Below are positions 54,842-62,719 of a stretch of DNA of 64,000 bases, piece after piece (position 1 is the first letter of the stretch; the number at the start of each line of letters is the position of its first letter). Below the pieces are notes generated by a model. That model was not told the origin of the DNA, ran no database searches, and saw nothing but the letters and a program-made list of their open reading frames with translations. The DNA lies in contig NC_009379.1 of the NCBI RefSeq assembly GCF_000016345.1, positions 744,001 to 808,000 on the forward strand, in the 5' to 3' direction. This stretch comes from Polynucleobacter asymbioticus QLW-P1DMWA-1. GTDB taxonomy: Bacteria; Pseudomonadota; Gammaproteobacteria; Burkholderiales; Burkholderiaceae. Both the position numbers and the translations under genes were made by a program.

Positions 54842-55150
54842 ATGTCTGATCCAATGCGCGTAAGAGCAGCCGAAAACGGTGGAATTGTGGATGTAAAAAT
54901 TTTGATGAAGCATGATATGGAGTCTGGCCAGCGTAAAGACGCATCAGGAAAAGTAATTCCTGCATGGCACATCACCACCATCAATGTAAAAGCTAATGGC
55001 AAAGATGTTTTAAATGCTCAATTTGGTCCAGCAGTATCTAAGGATCCATTTTTGAACTTTAAATACAAGGGTGCTAAAGGCGACAAAATTGTAGTTAGCT
55101 GGCTGGATAATAAGGGCGATAAGCGTACTGACGAAGCTACTGCTTCTTAA
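54842..55150 (+). CDS. soxZ: SoxZ, partner of SoxY
   Basis: A 102-residue protein without its own signal peptide; it is exported together with SoxY by the Tat route. MRVRAAENGGIVDVKILMKH at the start and AQFGPAVSKDPFLNF are SoxZ signatures. The chain ends DNKGDKRTDEATAS. It lies 54 bases after soxY and 45 before soxA. Confidence 0.96.
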   Translation: MSDPMRVRAAENGGIVDVKILMKHDMESGQRKDASGKVIPAWHITTINVKANGKDVLNAQFGPAVSKDPFLNFKYKGAKGDKIVVSWLDNKGDKRTDEATAS

Positions 55151-55195
55151 GTATTGCCTCCTATTATTGCCTTCATAGTTTTGAAAGGGAAACAA

Positions 55196-56008
55196 ATGCA
55201 TCGTAAATTCACCTTGGGCTTGGCCCTAGGAATATTAGCAGCGAGCTTATCGATTTCATCTTCAGTGTTTGCCCAAACAGCTTCTGATGAGATCGCAAAG
55301 TATCGTGAGATGATTGCTGATGGAAATCCTTCAGAACTATATGAGGCTGCTGGCGAAGATCTTTGGAAGAAACCTACTGGCCCCAAAAATGCCACGCTAG
55401 AAAAGTGTGACTTAGGCCTTGGACCAGGAGTTGTGAAGGGCGCGGCAGCGCAGTTGCCGCGTTACTTCAAAGATACCAATAGAGTGCAAGATCTTGAGTC
55501 GCGCTTGATGACTTGTATGCAGAACTTGCAAGGTCGTAACCCAAAAGAAATGATTGATGCACCATTTCAAGTGGGCCCCAAAAAGGACATGGAGGCTATT
55601 GTTGCTTACGTCGTCACTTTGTCTAAAGGTGAAAAGATTAATGTCAGCACCAATCACCCAAAAGAAAAAGAGATGTATGAGCTCGGTAAGCGTGCATTTT
55701 ATTTCGAAGGCGGCCCTATGGACTTCTCATGTGCATCGTGTCATGGAGAAAATGGTAAACGCATTCGCTTGCAGGATCTCCCCAATTTGACGACTCAGAA
55801 GGGCGCAGCGATGGGATGGGGTTCTTGGCCTGCATATCGCGTATCTAGCGGCCAATTTTGGACCATGCAACAACGTTTAAATGATTGCTATCGTCAACAG
55901 CGCTTCCCATTCCCAATTTATGCCTCCGATGTCACCATAGCGTTATCTATGTATATGGCAAAGAATGCCAATGGTGGAATAGTAGAGACCCCTGGTTTGA
56001 AGCGTTAA
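55196..56008 (+). CDS. soxA: SoxA, cytochrome c subunit of the thiosulfate-oxidising complex (monoheme type)
   Basis: With SoxX it attaches thiosulfate to the SoxY cysteine. The 270-residue protein has a signal peptide (LGLALGILAASLSISSSVFA) and one heme motif, C179-AS-C182-H183. Cys231 in LNDCYRQQRFPFP is the heme ligand that becomes a persulfide in SoxA proteins. At the place of the second heme of diheme SoxA there are only C71 and C107, which probably form a disulfide, so this is the monoheme subtype. The frame is open to 55154, but ATG 55196 begins the signal peptide and has AGGGA upstream. Confidence 0.95.
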   Translation: MHRKFTLGLALGILAASLSISSSVFAQTASDEIAKYREMIADGNPSELYEAAGEDLWKKPTGPKNATLEKCDLGLGPGVVKGAAAQLPRYFKDTNRVQDLESRLMTCMQNLQGRNPKEMIDAPFQVGPKKDMEAIVAYVVTLSKGEKINVSTNHPKEKEMYELGKRAFYFEGGPMDFSCASCHGENGKRIRLQDLPNLTTQKGAAMGWGSWPAYRVSSGQFWTMQQRLNDCYRQQRFPFPIYASDVTIALSMYMAKNANGGIVETPGLKR

Positions 56009-56027
56009 TGGATAAGAGATAGAGAAA

Positions 56028-56666
56028 ATGAAAACTAAGAACATTAAATCCATCTTCGCTTTTACCGGAATAGCTTTAACTCTGGTTTTAACGCAGGGTA
56101 GTGTCTTTGCTCAACAACAAAATGATCCTAAATTTAACAAAATGATGAAGGATGGTTTTAGGGCTGAGGGTATTGCTGGTTTAGATCGCATTCAACAAGA
56201 TGAAACACAAAAGTTTTGCTCTGACCCTGTATTTGCTAGTAGTGAAAAAGCCCAAGGGATGCGTGAAAAGATCCAAAAAATCAATATGGATGATATTAAG
56301 CAGCCATCTGATGGCAAGTACATTGGTGACTGGAAAAAGGGTGAAGCGATTGCCCAAAGCGGTCGTGGTGCCACTTGGACTGACAAAGCTGATACTCCAA
56401 TTGGCGGCGGTTGTTATAACTGCCATCAAATCGATAAGAAAGAAATTTCTTATGGAACGATTGGGCCTTCTCTTTGGAACTATGGAAAGTTACGCGGTAA
56501 CTCTCAAGAGTTAGTGGTTTATACCTGGAATCGGATCAATAATTCAAAGGCATATAACGCTTGTAGCAATATGCCTCGGTTTGCTCATTTTAAGCTCTTG
56601 AATGAGCAGCAAATTCAAGATTTGATGGCATTGCTATTGGATCCAACTTCACCAGTTAATCAATAA
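56028..56666 (+). CDS. soxX: SoxX, cytochrome c partner of SoxA
   Basis: A 212-residue periplasmic cytochrome with a signal peptide ending near SVFA, a heme motif C129-YN-C132-H133, and Met182 in ACSNMPRFAHF as distal ligand. The stretch GPSLWNYGKLRG is typical of SoxX. The protein is larger than some SoxX chains because of an N-terminal helical segment (residues 35-100). It is followed by a terminator-like hairpin before soxB, so SoxB expression may be tuned separately. Confidence 0.95.
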   Translation: MKTKNIKSIFAFTGIALTLVLTQGSVFAQQQNDPKFNKMMKDGFRAEGIAGLDRIQQDETQKFCSDPVFASSEKAQGMREKIQKINMDDIKQPSDGKYIGDWKKGEAIAQSGRGATWTDKADTPIGGGCYNCHQIDKKEISYGTIGPSLWNYGKLRGNSQELVVYTWNRINNSKAYNACSNMPRFAHFKLLNEQQIQDLMALLLDPTSPVNQ

Positions 56667-56674
56667 ATAAATGA

Positions 56675-56698
56675 AAGACAGGCCGATAGGCCTGTTTT
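56675..56698 (+). terminator. Terminator-like hairpin between soxX and soxB
   Basis: ACAGGCC (56678-56684) pairs with GGCCTGT (56689-56695) around GATA, extended by an A-U/G-U stretch, and a short T-run (TTTT) follows. This is a Rho-independent terminator by shape, sitting inside the co-directional sox operon with its own soxB ribosome site after it. It may stop part of the transcripts. Confidence 0.7.
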
Positions 56699-56713
56699 CA
56701 TAGAAGGAATCTT

Positions 56714-58444
56714 ATGTCATTAAGTCGTCGCGATTTTTTGCAAGCTTTAGCTATAGCATCTGCAGGAGGGATGAGCCTCCAATCTAATTTTGTAAGCGCT
56801 CAAAGTAATGCGCAAAAATTTTATGATTTGCCTAAATTTGGTAACGTCCATTTTTTGCATTTCACAGACTGCCATGCTCAGTTATTGCCAATTTACTTCC
56901 GTGAACCTAATGTAAATATTGGGATTGGTTCGCAAGAAGGCAAAACACCGCACCTAGTAGGCGAATACTTTTTAAAGGCAAATGGTATTGCCCCGGACAC
57001 TCGTGATGCGCACGCTTTTACATACTTAGACTATGTCGCTGCAGCACAGAATTACGGCAAGATGGGTGGCTTTGCTCACATGGCAACCCTCATTAAACAA
57101 ATGAAGGCAAATCGCCCTGGTGCGTTATTGCTTGATGGAGGAGATACTTGGCAGGGATCAGGTACAGCCCTCTGGACTAATGGCCAGGATATGGTTGATG
57201 CAGCACTTGCATTGGGTGTTGACGTAATGACGCCTCACTGGGAAATGACTCTGGGTGAAAAGCGTGTAATGGAGATCGTAAACGGCGATTTCAAAGGTAA
57301 AGTTTCGTTTATTGCGCAAAATATTAAGACGGCAGATTTTGGCGATTCTGTTTTTAATCCATATGTTATGAAAGTACAAAATGGCATTCAAGTTGCCATT
57401 ATTGGACAGGCATTCCCCTATACCCCAATTGCAAACCCCCGTTACTTCACGCCTGATTGGACCTTTGGTATTCAGGAAGAAAATCTTCAAAAAACAATCA
57501 ATGAGGTTAAAGCTAAGGGCGCTAAAGTAGTCGTCTTGCTTTCTCACAATGGTATGGATGTTGATTTGAAGATGGCTTCCCGTGTGAGTGGTTTAGATGC
57601 AATTATGGGCGGCCATACTCATGACGGCGTTCCTATCCCAGTAAAGGTTAAGAATTCTGGAGGTGTAACCCTAGTTACTAATGCTGGCTCTAACAGTAAG
57701 TTCTTGGGTGTTTTAGATTTTGATGTGAAGGGTGGCAAGGCTGTAGATTTCCGCTATAAACTTTTCCCTATCTTCTCAAACATGATTCCTGCCGATCCAG
57801 CAATGAATAAGTTGATAGCAAAGGTCAGGGCACCTTATGAAACTAAGCTAAATGAGAAATTAGCAACTACCGAAGGTCTTCTGTATCGTCGCGGTAACTT
57901 TAATGGTAGTTTTGATCAACTGATTCTTGATGGTCTGATGTCTCAGAAGAATGCTGAGATTGCCTTCTCTCCAGGATTCCGCTGGGGAACAAGTCTATTG
58001 CCAGGTCAAGCCATTACACGTGAAAACCTGTTAGATCAAACAGCCATTACTTACCCGTACACCACTGTTACTAATATGACTGGTGAAACCATTAAAACTA
58101 TCCTAGAAGATGTGGCGGATAACTTATTCAACCCAGATCCTTACTATCAACAAGGAGGTGATATGGTGCGCGTAGGGGGTATGCAATACACCATCGATCC
58201 AGTCCAGAGCGCTGGAAATCGCATCTCGGATATGCGTTTAAATGGCAAATCTATTGAAGCTAGCAAGACATATAAGGTTGCCGGTTGGGCGCCTGTAAGT
58301 GAAGAGGCTAAAAACGCTGGTGGTGAGCCAATTTGGGATGTGATTGAACGTCACCTAAAAGATGTGAAGGTTGTCAAAGCAGTGAAACTCAATGAGCCCG
58401 TTGTTAAAGGGGTTGCTAACAACCCTGGTATGGCTCCTATTTAA
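56714..58444 (+). CDS. soxB: SoxB, SoxY-thiosulfonate sulfohydrolase
   Basis: Releases sulfate from the SoxY cysteine S-thiosulfonate, using two manganese ions. The 576-residue protein has a Tat signal (LSRRDFLQALAIASAGG) and a calcineurin-like phosphoesterase body with LHFTDCHAQLLPIYFREPN, LLLDGGDTWQGSGTALW and IMGGHTHDGVPIP (metal ligands), followed by a 5'-nucleotidase C-terminal domain. Its GAAGGA ribosome site is after the hairpin. It is intact and of usual length. Confidence 0.96.
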   Translation: MSLSRRDFLQALAIASAGGMSLQSNFVSAQSNAQKFYDLPKFGNVHFLHFTDCHAQLLPIYFREPNVNIGIGSQEGKTPHLVGEYFLKANGIAPDTRDAHAFTYLDYVAAAQNYGKMGGFAHMATLIKQMKANRPGALLLDGGDTWQGSGTALWTNGQDMVDAALALGVDVMTPHWEMTLGEKRVMEIVNGDFKGKVSFIAQNIKTADFGDSVFNPYVMKVQNGIQVAIIGQAFPYTPIANPRYFTPDWTFGIQEENLQKTINEVKAKGAKVVVLLSHNGMDVDLKMASRVSGLDAIMGGHTHDGVPIPVKVKNSGGVTLVTNAGSNSKFLGVLDFDVKGGKAVDFRYKLFPIFSNMIPADPAMNKLIAKVRAPYETKLNEKLATTEGLLYRRGNFNGSFDQLILDGLMSQKNAEIAFSPGFRWGTSLLPGQAITRENLLDQTAITYPYTTVTNMTGETIKTILEDVADNLFNPDPYYQQGGDMVRVGGMQYTIDPVQSAGNRISDMRLNGKSIEASKTYKVAGWAPVSEEAKNAGGEPIWDVIERHLKDVKVVKAVKLNEPVVKGVANNPGMAPI

Positions 58445-58468
58445 ACCCCTTATTTGAAGGTCAATGAG

Positions 58469-58906
58469 ATGAAAAAACTCATCAACTTATTTCTTGCCAC
58501 CATACTGACTTTTGGTCTTGGTTCAATGGCATTTGCACAGCACACAGGCGCAACAAAAGTGGTTTATCACATTGATGATGCTGAATCACAAGGTCTAAAG
58601 GGGTTGCGTAATATTCGTAACCATTTGGATACGGCCCCTGATACCACCATCATTGTCGTCACCCATGCCAATGGCGTTGATTTATTGATGGAAGGTGCTA
58701 AAGACAAGAAAAATAATATCGAGTACGCACCACTGATTGGGGCATTGAAGTCTCGTGGCGTCAAATTTGAAGTATGTGAAATTACTTTAAAAAATCGCAA
58801 TCTTAAGAAAGATCAATTTATTCTCGATGCTGATTTCACTCCATCAGGTGTTGTTCGTGTTGCGGACTTGCAATACAAGGATGGCTTTGCTTATATCAAG
58901 CCATAA
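58469..58906 (+). CDS. Periplasmic DsrE/DsrF-like protein
   Basis: A 145-residue protein with a signal peptide (LINLFLATILTFGLGSMAFA) and a DsrE-like fold. The body includes VYHIDDAESQGLKGLRNIRN, TIIVVTHANGVDLLMEGA and a single cysteine in VKFEVCEITLKNRN. DsrE proteins bind or transfer sulfur; periplasmic versions next to sox genes are common. It begins ATG 58469 with a GAAGG site. It is 12 bases upstream of the SoxH-like gene. Confidence 0.85.
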   Translation: MKKLINLFLATILTFGLGSMAFAQHTGATKVVYHIDDAESQGLKGLRNIRNHLDTAPDTTIIVVTHANGVDLLMEGAKDKKNNIEYAPLIGALKSRGVKFEVCEITLKNRNLKKDQFILDADFTPSGVVRVADLQYKDGFAYIKP

Positions 58907-58918
58907 CGATTAACCGAA

Positions 58919-59875
58919 ATGATTGGTTTATTACGAAATTCGATAGGGGTCCTGATTGGATCCCTATTCTTTTTTGGGTCCACCTTTGCCCAGATAGCCG
59001 CTCCTGACAATATATTACTTAGGCCAATTCAAGTTGCACCACACACCTATTTTGTACAGGGGCGCCCTGAAATGGGAAGTAGTGCAAATCAAAACTTTAT
59101 ATCTAATGCTGGTTTTGTAGTCACCCCCGGCGGTGTAGTGGTGGTGGATGCTTTGGGCTCGCCCATTCTTGCGCAAAAGCTAATTGCTGAAATTAAGAAG
59201 GTCACGAATCAAAAAGTCGTTGCAGTCATCGTAAGCCACTATCACGCAGACCATGTTTATGGATTGCAGGAATTTAAAAAAATCGGTGCAACGATTTATG
59301 CCCAAGGCGAGGGTAGAAATTACCTTTCTTCTGAAACAGCAAAGCAACGATTAATCGCGTCACGAATTGATTTTTCACCTTGGGTAAATGCCAACACAAA
59401 ATTAATTTCAGCCGATGTTTGGATCGATCAAAAGACTAAATTGACTATTGGTGGAATAGATTTTTACATCACCCGTGTTGGTCCAGCTCACGCTCCTGAA
59501 GATTTGATGGTGTATGTGCCCTCAGAAAAAGTACTCTTTGCTGGAGATTTGGTATTTCGGGGTCGCATTCCTTTTGTGGGTAATGCAGATAGCAAGGGGT
59601 GGCTACACGCATTGGATGAAATCGAGCAACTTAAGCCTAATATTGTTATTCCGGGTCACGGAGCTTATTCAGTCAATCCAGCCCAAGATATTGCATTTAC
59701 TCGAAGCTACCTCAAGTATTTACGAGAATCGATGACGCCCGCAGCAATTAATATGGATCCTTTTGAAGAGGCCTATAAGCAGGCCGACTGGTCTGAATAT
59801 GAAGGTATGCCTTTATTTAGAGCGGCTAATCGCATGAATGCCTATAACGTTTATTTATCGATTCAGGCGGAATAA
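58919..59875 (+). CDS. SoxH-like metallo-beta-lactamase-fold hydrolase
   Basis: A 318-residue exported protein (signal peptide ending near TFAQ) with the zinc-site motif SHYHADHVYGLQEFKKIG, the GPAHAPEDLMVYVP block and IPGHGAYS. It matches the SoxH type of the Paracoccus sox operon and quinoprotein-relay hydrolases. The physiological substrate is unknown, a sulfur ester or an enzyme-bound thiol compound being possible. It is co-directional after the DsrE-like gene. Confidence 0.82.
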   Translation: MIGLLRNSIGVLIGSLFFFGSTFAQIAAPDNILLRPIQVAPHTYFVQGRPEMGSSANQNFISNAGFVVTPGGVVVVDALGSPILAQKLIAEIKKVTNQKVVAVIVSHYHADHVYGLQEFKKIGATIYAQGEGRNYLSSETAKQRLIASRIDFSPWVNANTKLISADVWIDQKTKLTIGGIDFYITRVGPAHAPEDLMVYVPSEKVLFAGDLVFRGRIPFVGNADSKGWLHALDEIEQLKPNIVIPGHGAYSVNPAQDIAFTRSYLKYLRESMTPAAINMDPFEEAYKQADWSEYEGMPLFRAANRMNAYNVYLSIQAE

Positions 59876-59903
59876 GGTGAAATTAGTCACTTGGCTCTAA
59901 AAT

Positions 59904-59926
59904 AGTGGTTTATGCCATAAATCACT
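59904..59926. promoter_or_regulatory. Imperfect inverted repeat before the small cytochrome c gene
   Basis: AGTGGTTTAT and ATAAATCACT flank GCC, ten pairs with one G-T wobble, eight bases before the cytochrome c start. Position fits an operator or a leader hairpin. Confidence 0.4.
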
Positions 59927-59934
59927 GATTTGTA

Positions 59935-60252
59935 ATGAAATTCACCGCATTTACTCGTACGTCATTTGCCTTAGCCATGTTTGGCTTCAGTGTGAGCTCT
60001 TTTGCGACCGCGAATCTTGAAAATGGCAAAGAAATTGACCAACATAAGTGTTATTCCTGTCATTCAAAGAAAACTGCCTTTGGTAATGGGGATGCGATTT
60101 ATACAAGATCTGACAGCAAGGTGAATTCCTTAGCAAAGCTGAAATCGATGGTTGAGCGCTGCAACACTGAGTTACGTCTTGATCTTTTCCCTGAAGATGA
60201 GGCTGACGTCACTGCTTATTTGAATAAGCAATTTTATAAATTCAAGCCTTAA
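59935..60252 (+). CDS. Small monoheme cytochrome c
   Basis: A 105-residue periplasmic protein (signal peptide ending SSFAT-A) with one heme motif, CYSCH, at about residue 40. The only other cysteine is in MVERCNTELRLDLFPEDEADV, the C-terminal helix. No methionine is placed as an ordinary distal ligand. The C-N pair and the D-E-A-D-V-T-A-Y-L helix recall the SHP (sphaeroides heme protein) class, which uses Asn. It precedes the full-length YeeE/YedE gene by 19 bases and may be linked to the sulfur compound it handles. Confidence 0.75.
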   Translation: MKFTAFTRTSFALAMFGFSVSSFATANLENGKEIDQHKCYSCHSKKTAFGNGDAIYTRSDSKVNSLAKLKSMVERCNTELRLDLFPEDEADVTAYLNKQFYKFKP

Positions 60253-60271
60253 TTTTCTGAATCTAATTACT

Positions 60272-61393
60272 ATGGAAGTCCTTGATATCCACTCTTTAGG
60301 AAAAGCAGTTCTTTGGACAACTTTTGCTATTACTTTTGCACTTGGTATGGTGATGCAAAAAACGGGTTTTTGCACCATGGGTGCCATCTCCGATGTTTTT
60401 ATTATTTCCAGCTGGAATCGATTAAGGCAGTGGTTCCTAGCGATTGGAGTGGCCATTCTTGGTTTTACATTCTTGGCTCACTTAGGTTTGATTGATTCTT
60501 TGAAGACGATCTACACAAGCAATAAGTTTTTGTGGCTCTCAACGATTGTAGGAAGTATTTTATTTGGCATGGGTATGGTGCTTGCATCTGGCTGTGGTAG
60601 CAAGACCCTGGTGCGTATTGGCGGCGGCAATTTAAAGTCAGTGATTGTCTTTATGGTTTTGGGTTTAACTGCATACATGACTTTGCGAGGATTTTTAGGT
60701 GTTATTCGGATCAATACTTTAGACACTGTATTTATCACATTCGCTTCACCACAAGATTTGCCCAGCCTACTTTCAGCACCACTTGGCATGGCGAGAGCAA
60801 ATTTGCATTTAGCGCTTGGCTTGATTATTGGAATTGCATTTATTGCGTATGCTTTAGCGGATAAAGCATTTAGAACTGCAGAAAATATTTTTGCTGGTAT
60901 TTCGGTCGGTCTTGCCATTACTGCCGTTTGGTGGGTATCAGGCAGCCTTGGACACCTTGCCGAGGATCCAAATACGCTTGAGGAAGTATTTTTACTCACT
61001 AATTCCGGGAAGATGGAGAGTCTTTCATTTGTTGCACCATATGCTTATTCTTTGGATTGGTTAATGATGTATAGCGATACCTCTAAAGTACTTACGATTG
61101 GCATTGTTGCGGTTGTCGGGATGATTTTGGGATCTGCAGTCGTTGCAGTCATGACTAAATCTTTTCGTTGGGAATCATTTCATAATTCAGAAGATACGGC
61201 TAATCATTTGGTTGGAGCAGCCCTGATGGGCTTTGGTGGTGTCACTGCGTTAGGATGTACAGTGGGTCAAGGTTTAAGTGGCATATCTACTCTAGCCCTA
61301 GGTTCTTTATTGGCGTTACCAGGATTTATTTTTGGTGGTTATTTAGGTGTACGCTATCTACAGATGCGTTTAGCACCCAATCCTTGCAGTTAA
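60272..61393 (+). CDS. YeeE/YedE family sulfur-transport protein, full length
   Basis: A 373-residue membrane protein, about nine to ten helices, with both half-type signatures fused: GSILFGMGMVLASGCGSKTL in the first half and GVTALGCTVGQGLSG in the second, each with a conserved cysteine. This layout matches E. coli YeeE/TsuA, a thiosulfate channel. It follows the small cytochrome c and precedes a half-size pair. It is the third YeeE/YedE transporter unit in the island. Confidence 0.88.
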   Translation: MEVLDIHSLGKAVLWTTFAITFALGMVMQKTGFCTMGAISDVFIISSWNRLRQWFLAIGVAILGFTFLAHLGLIDSLKTIYTSNKFLWLSTIVGSILFGMGMVLASGCGSKTLVRIGGGNLKSVIVFMVLGLTAYMTLRGFLGVIRINTLDTVFITFASPQDLPSLLSAPLGMARANLHLALGLIIGIAFIAYALADKAFRTAENIFAGISVGLAITAVWWVSGSLGHLAEDPNTLEEVFLLTNSGKMESLSFVAPYAYSLDWLMMYSDTSKVLTIGIVAVVGMILGSAVVAVMTKSFRWESFHNSEDTANHLVGAALMGFGGVTALGCTVGQGLSGISTLALGSLLALPGFIFGGYLGVRYLQMRLAPNPCS

Positions 61394-61418
61394 CGACAAA
61401 GAGACTGGAAAACAAGTA

Positions 61419-61856
61419 ATGCAAATCGACTGGCTTTCGTTTACACCCATTCCATCCTTACTTGGTGGAATGATGCTAGGTGTAGCAGCGGCGCTTTATG
61501 TAGTACTTCATGGCCGAATCTTAGGAATCAGCGGTATTGTTTCTGGCTTGATCCATCCCAAAGCAGGGGACATCACGTGGCGGCTTAGCTTAGTGCTTGG
61601 ATTATTGTCTGCCCCTTTTTTGGCGGCCTTAATTTTTGATATTCGCCCCATTATTCAGATTGATACAGAGTGGCTTGGAATCATAACAGCCGGTTTACTG
61701 GTTGGCTTTGGCGTTCAATATGGCTCAGGTTGTACTAGTGGTCATGGTATTTGTGGTTTATCCAGACTGTCACCACGTTCTTTGGTTGCAACTCTGACGT
61801 TTATGGGCGCAGGCTTTATAACGGTGTTCGTTTTGCGTCATTTGATCGGAGCCTGA
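61419..61856 (+). CDS. YeeE/YedE family half-transporter (GCTSG type)
   Basis: A 145-residue membrane protein with four helices and the signature YGSGCTSGHGICGLSRL. Its second-half partner follows after a single base. The first helix is LLGGMMLGVAAALYVVLHG. It forms a second PmpA-like unit in this island, about 18 kb from the first, with different sequence. Confidence 0.88.
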   Translation: MQIDWLSFTPIPSLLGGMMLGVAAALYVVLHGRILGISGIVSGLIHPKAGDITWRLSLVLGLLSAPFLAALIFDIRPIIQIDTEWLGIITAGLLVGFGVQYGSGCTSGHGICGLSRLSPRSLVATLTFMGAGFITVFVLRHLIGA

Positions 61857-61857
61857 G

Positions 61858-62304
61858 ATGAGAAAACATTTTGGACTCGTTAGCCAGTACGCAATTGGTG
61901 TCTTATTTGGCTGGGGATTAATTATTTCCGGGATGAGCAATCCCAAAAAGGTCTTAGGCTTTCTTGATATCGCTGGATCTTGGGATCCTTCTCTGATATT
62001 TGTGATGGTTGGCGCAATCCTGGTTGGTTTAGGTGGCTTTTATGTTGTAAGCAAAAGAAGTGAAGCCTTTTTCGGGGGTGCTTTGCATGTTCCTACTAGG
62101 CGTGATATTACTAAGCCATTAGTTATTGGCAGCTTTGTTTTTGGTATTGGCTGGGGAATAGCAGGTATTTGTCCTGGACCAGCTATTGTTGCCTTGGGTG
62201 CTGGTTATTTAAAGGCTTTTGTATTTATCGTGGCGATGCTGGTGGGAATGAAAGTATGTGAGCGATTCTTTAGTGCCCATAAGCAAAAACCAAAACAAGC
62301 ATAA
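61858..62304 (+). CDS. YeeE/YedE family half-transporter (CPGP type)
   Basis: A 148-residue membrane protein with four helices and the signature GIAGICPGPAIVALGAG. LFGWGLIISGMSNPKKVLGF near the N-terminus is typical of the family. With its upstream partner it forms a PmpA/PmpB-like heterodimer. The DUF442 sulfurtransferase gene follows. Confidence 0.88.
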   Translation: MRKHFGLVSQYAIGVLFGWGLIISGMSNPKKVLGFLDIAGSWDPSLIFVMVGAILVGLGGFYVVSKRSEAFFGGALHVPTRRDITKPLVIGSFVFGIGWGIAGICPGPAIVALGAGYLKAFVFIVAMLVGMKVCERFFSAHKQKPKQA

Positions 62305-62354
62305 TTTAGAATCAAATGAAATTTATCAAAAATTTATTTAAAACAGAGGGTGTG

Positions 62355-62699
62355 ATGAGTCTTCCAATTTCTTGCCATAATGCACAATTCGGTACTCTTG
62401 GCCAAATCGAGCCAATTCATTTAGCAGAGATTGCTAAACAAGGCTATAAAAGTGTCATTAATAATCGTCCAGACGGTGAGGGTGGCCCTGATCAGCCAAA
62501 GAATGCTGATATACAGGCTGAAGCAGAAAAGCTAGGCTTAAATTACGCATACTTGCCGGTAGTCTCTGGCGCTATTACGCCTGAGCAAGTAATTGAGATG
62601 GCGCGTTTATTGGCAACAATGCCCGAACCAGTACTGGCATTCTGCCGCTCTGGAGCACGGTCAACTAATTTGTATCAACTTGCATTGCAAGTTAGATAA
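62355..62699 (+). CDS. DUF442/TIGR01244 sulfurtransferase (phosphatase-like)
   Basis: A 114-residue protein with a protein-tyrosine-phosphatase-like fold. GQIEPIHLAEIAKQGYKSVI, NNRPDGEGG and the active loop FCRSGARST (Cys97, Arg102) define the family. In some bacteria this domain is fused to the persulfide dioxygenase (Blh); here it is a separate gene. An earlier in-frame ATG at 62316 exists, but ATG 62355 follows GAGGG and gives the family's normal start. It likely moves sulfane sulfur between thiols. Confidence 0.85.
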   Translation: MSLPISCHNAQFGTLGQIEPIHLAEIAKQGYKSVINNRPDGEGGPDQPKNADIQAEAEKLGLNYAYLPVVSGAITPEQVIEMARLLATMPEPVLAFCRSGARSTNLYQLALQVR

Positions 62700-62719
62700 G
62701 TCCGCCACACATACTCTTC

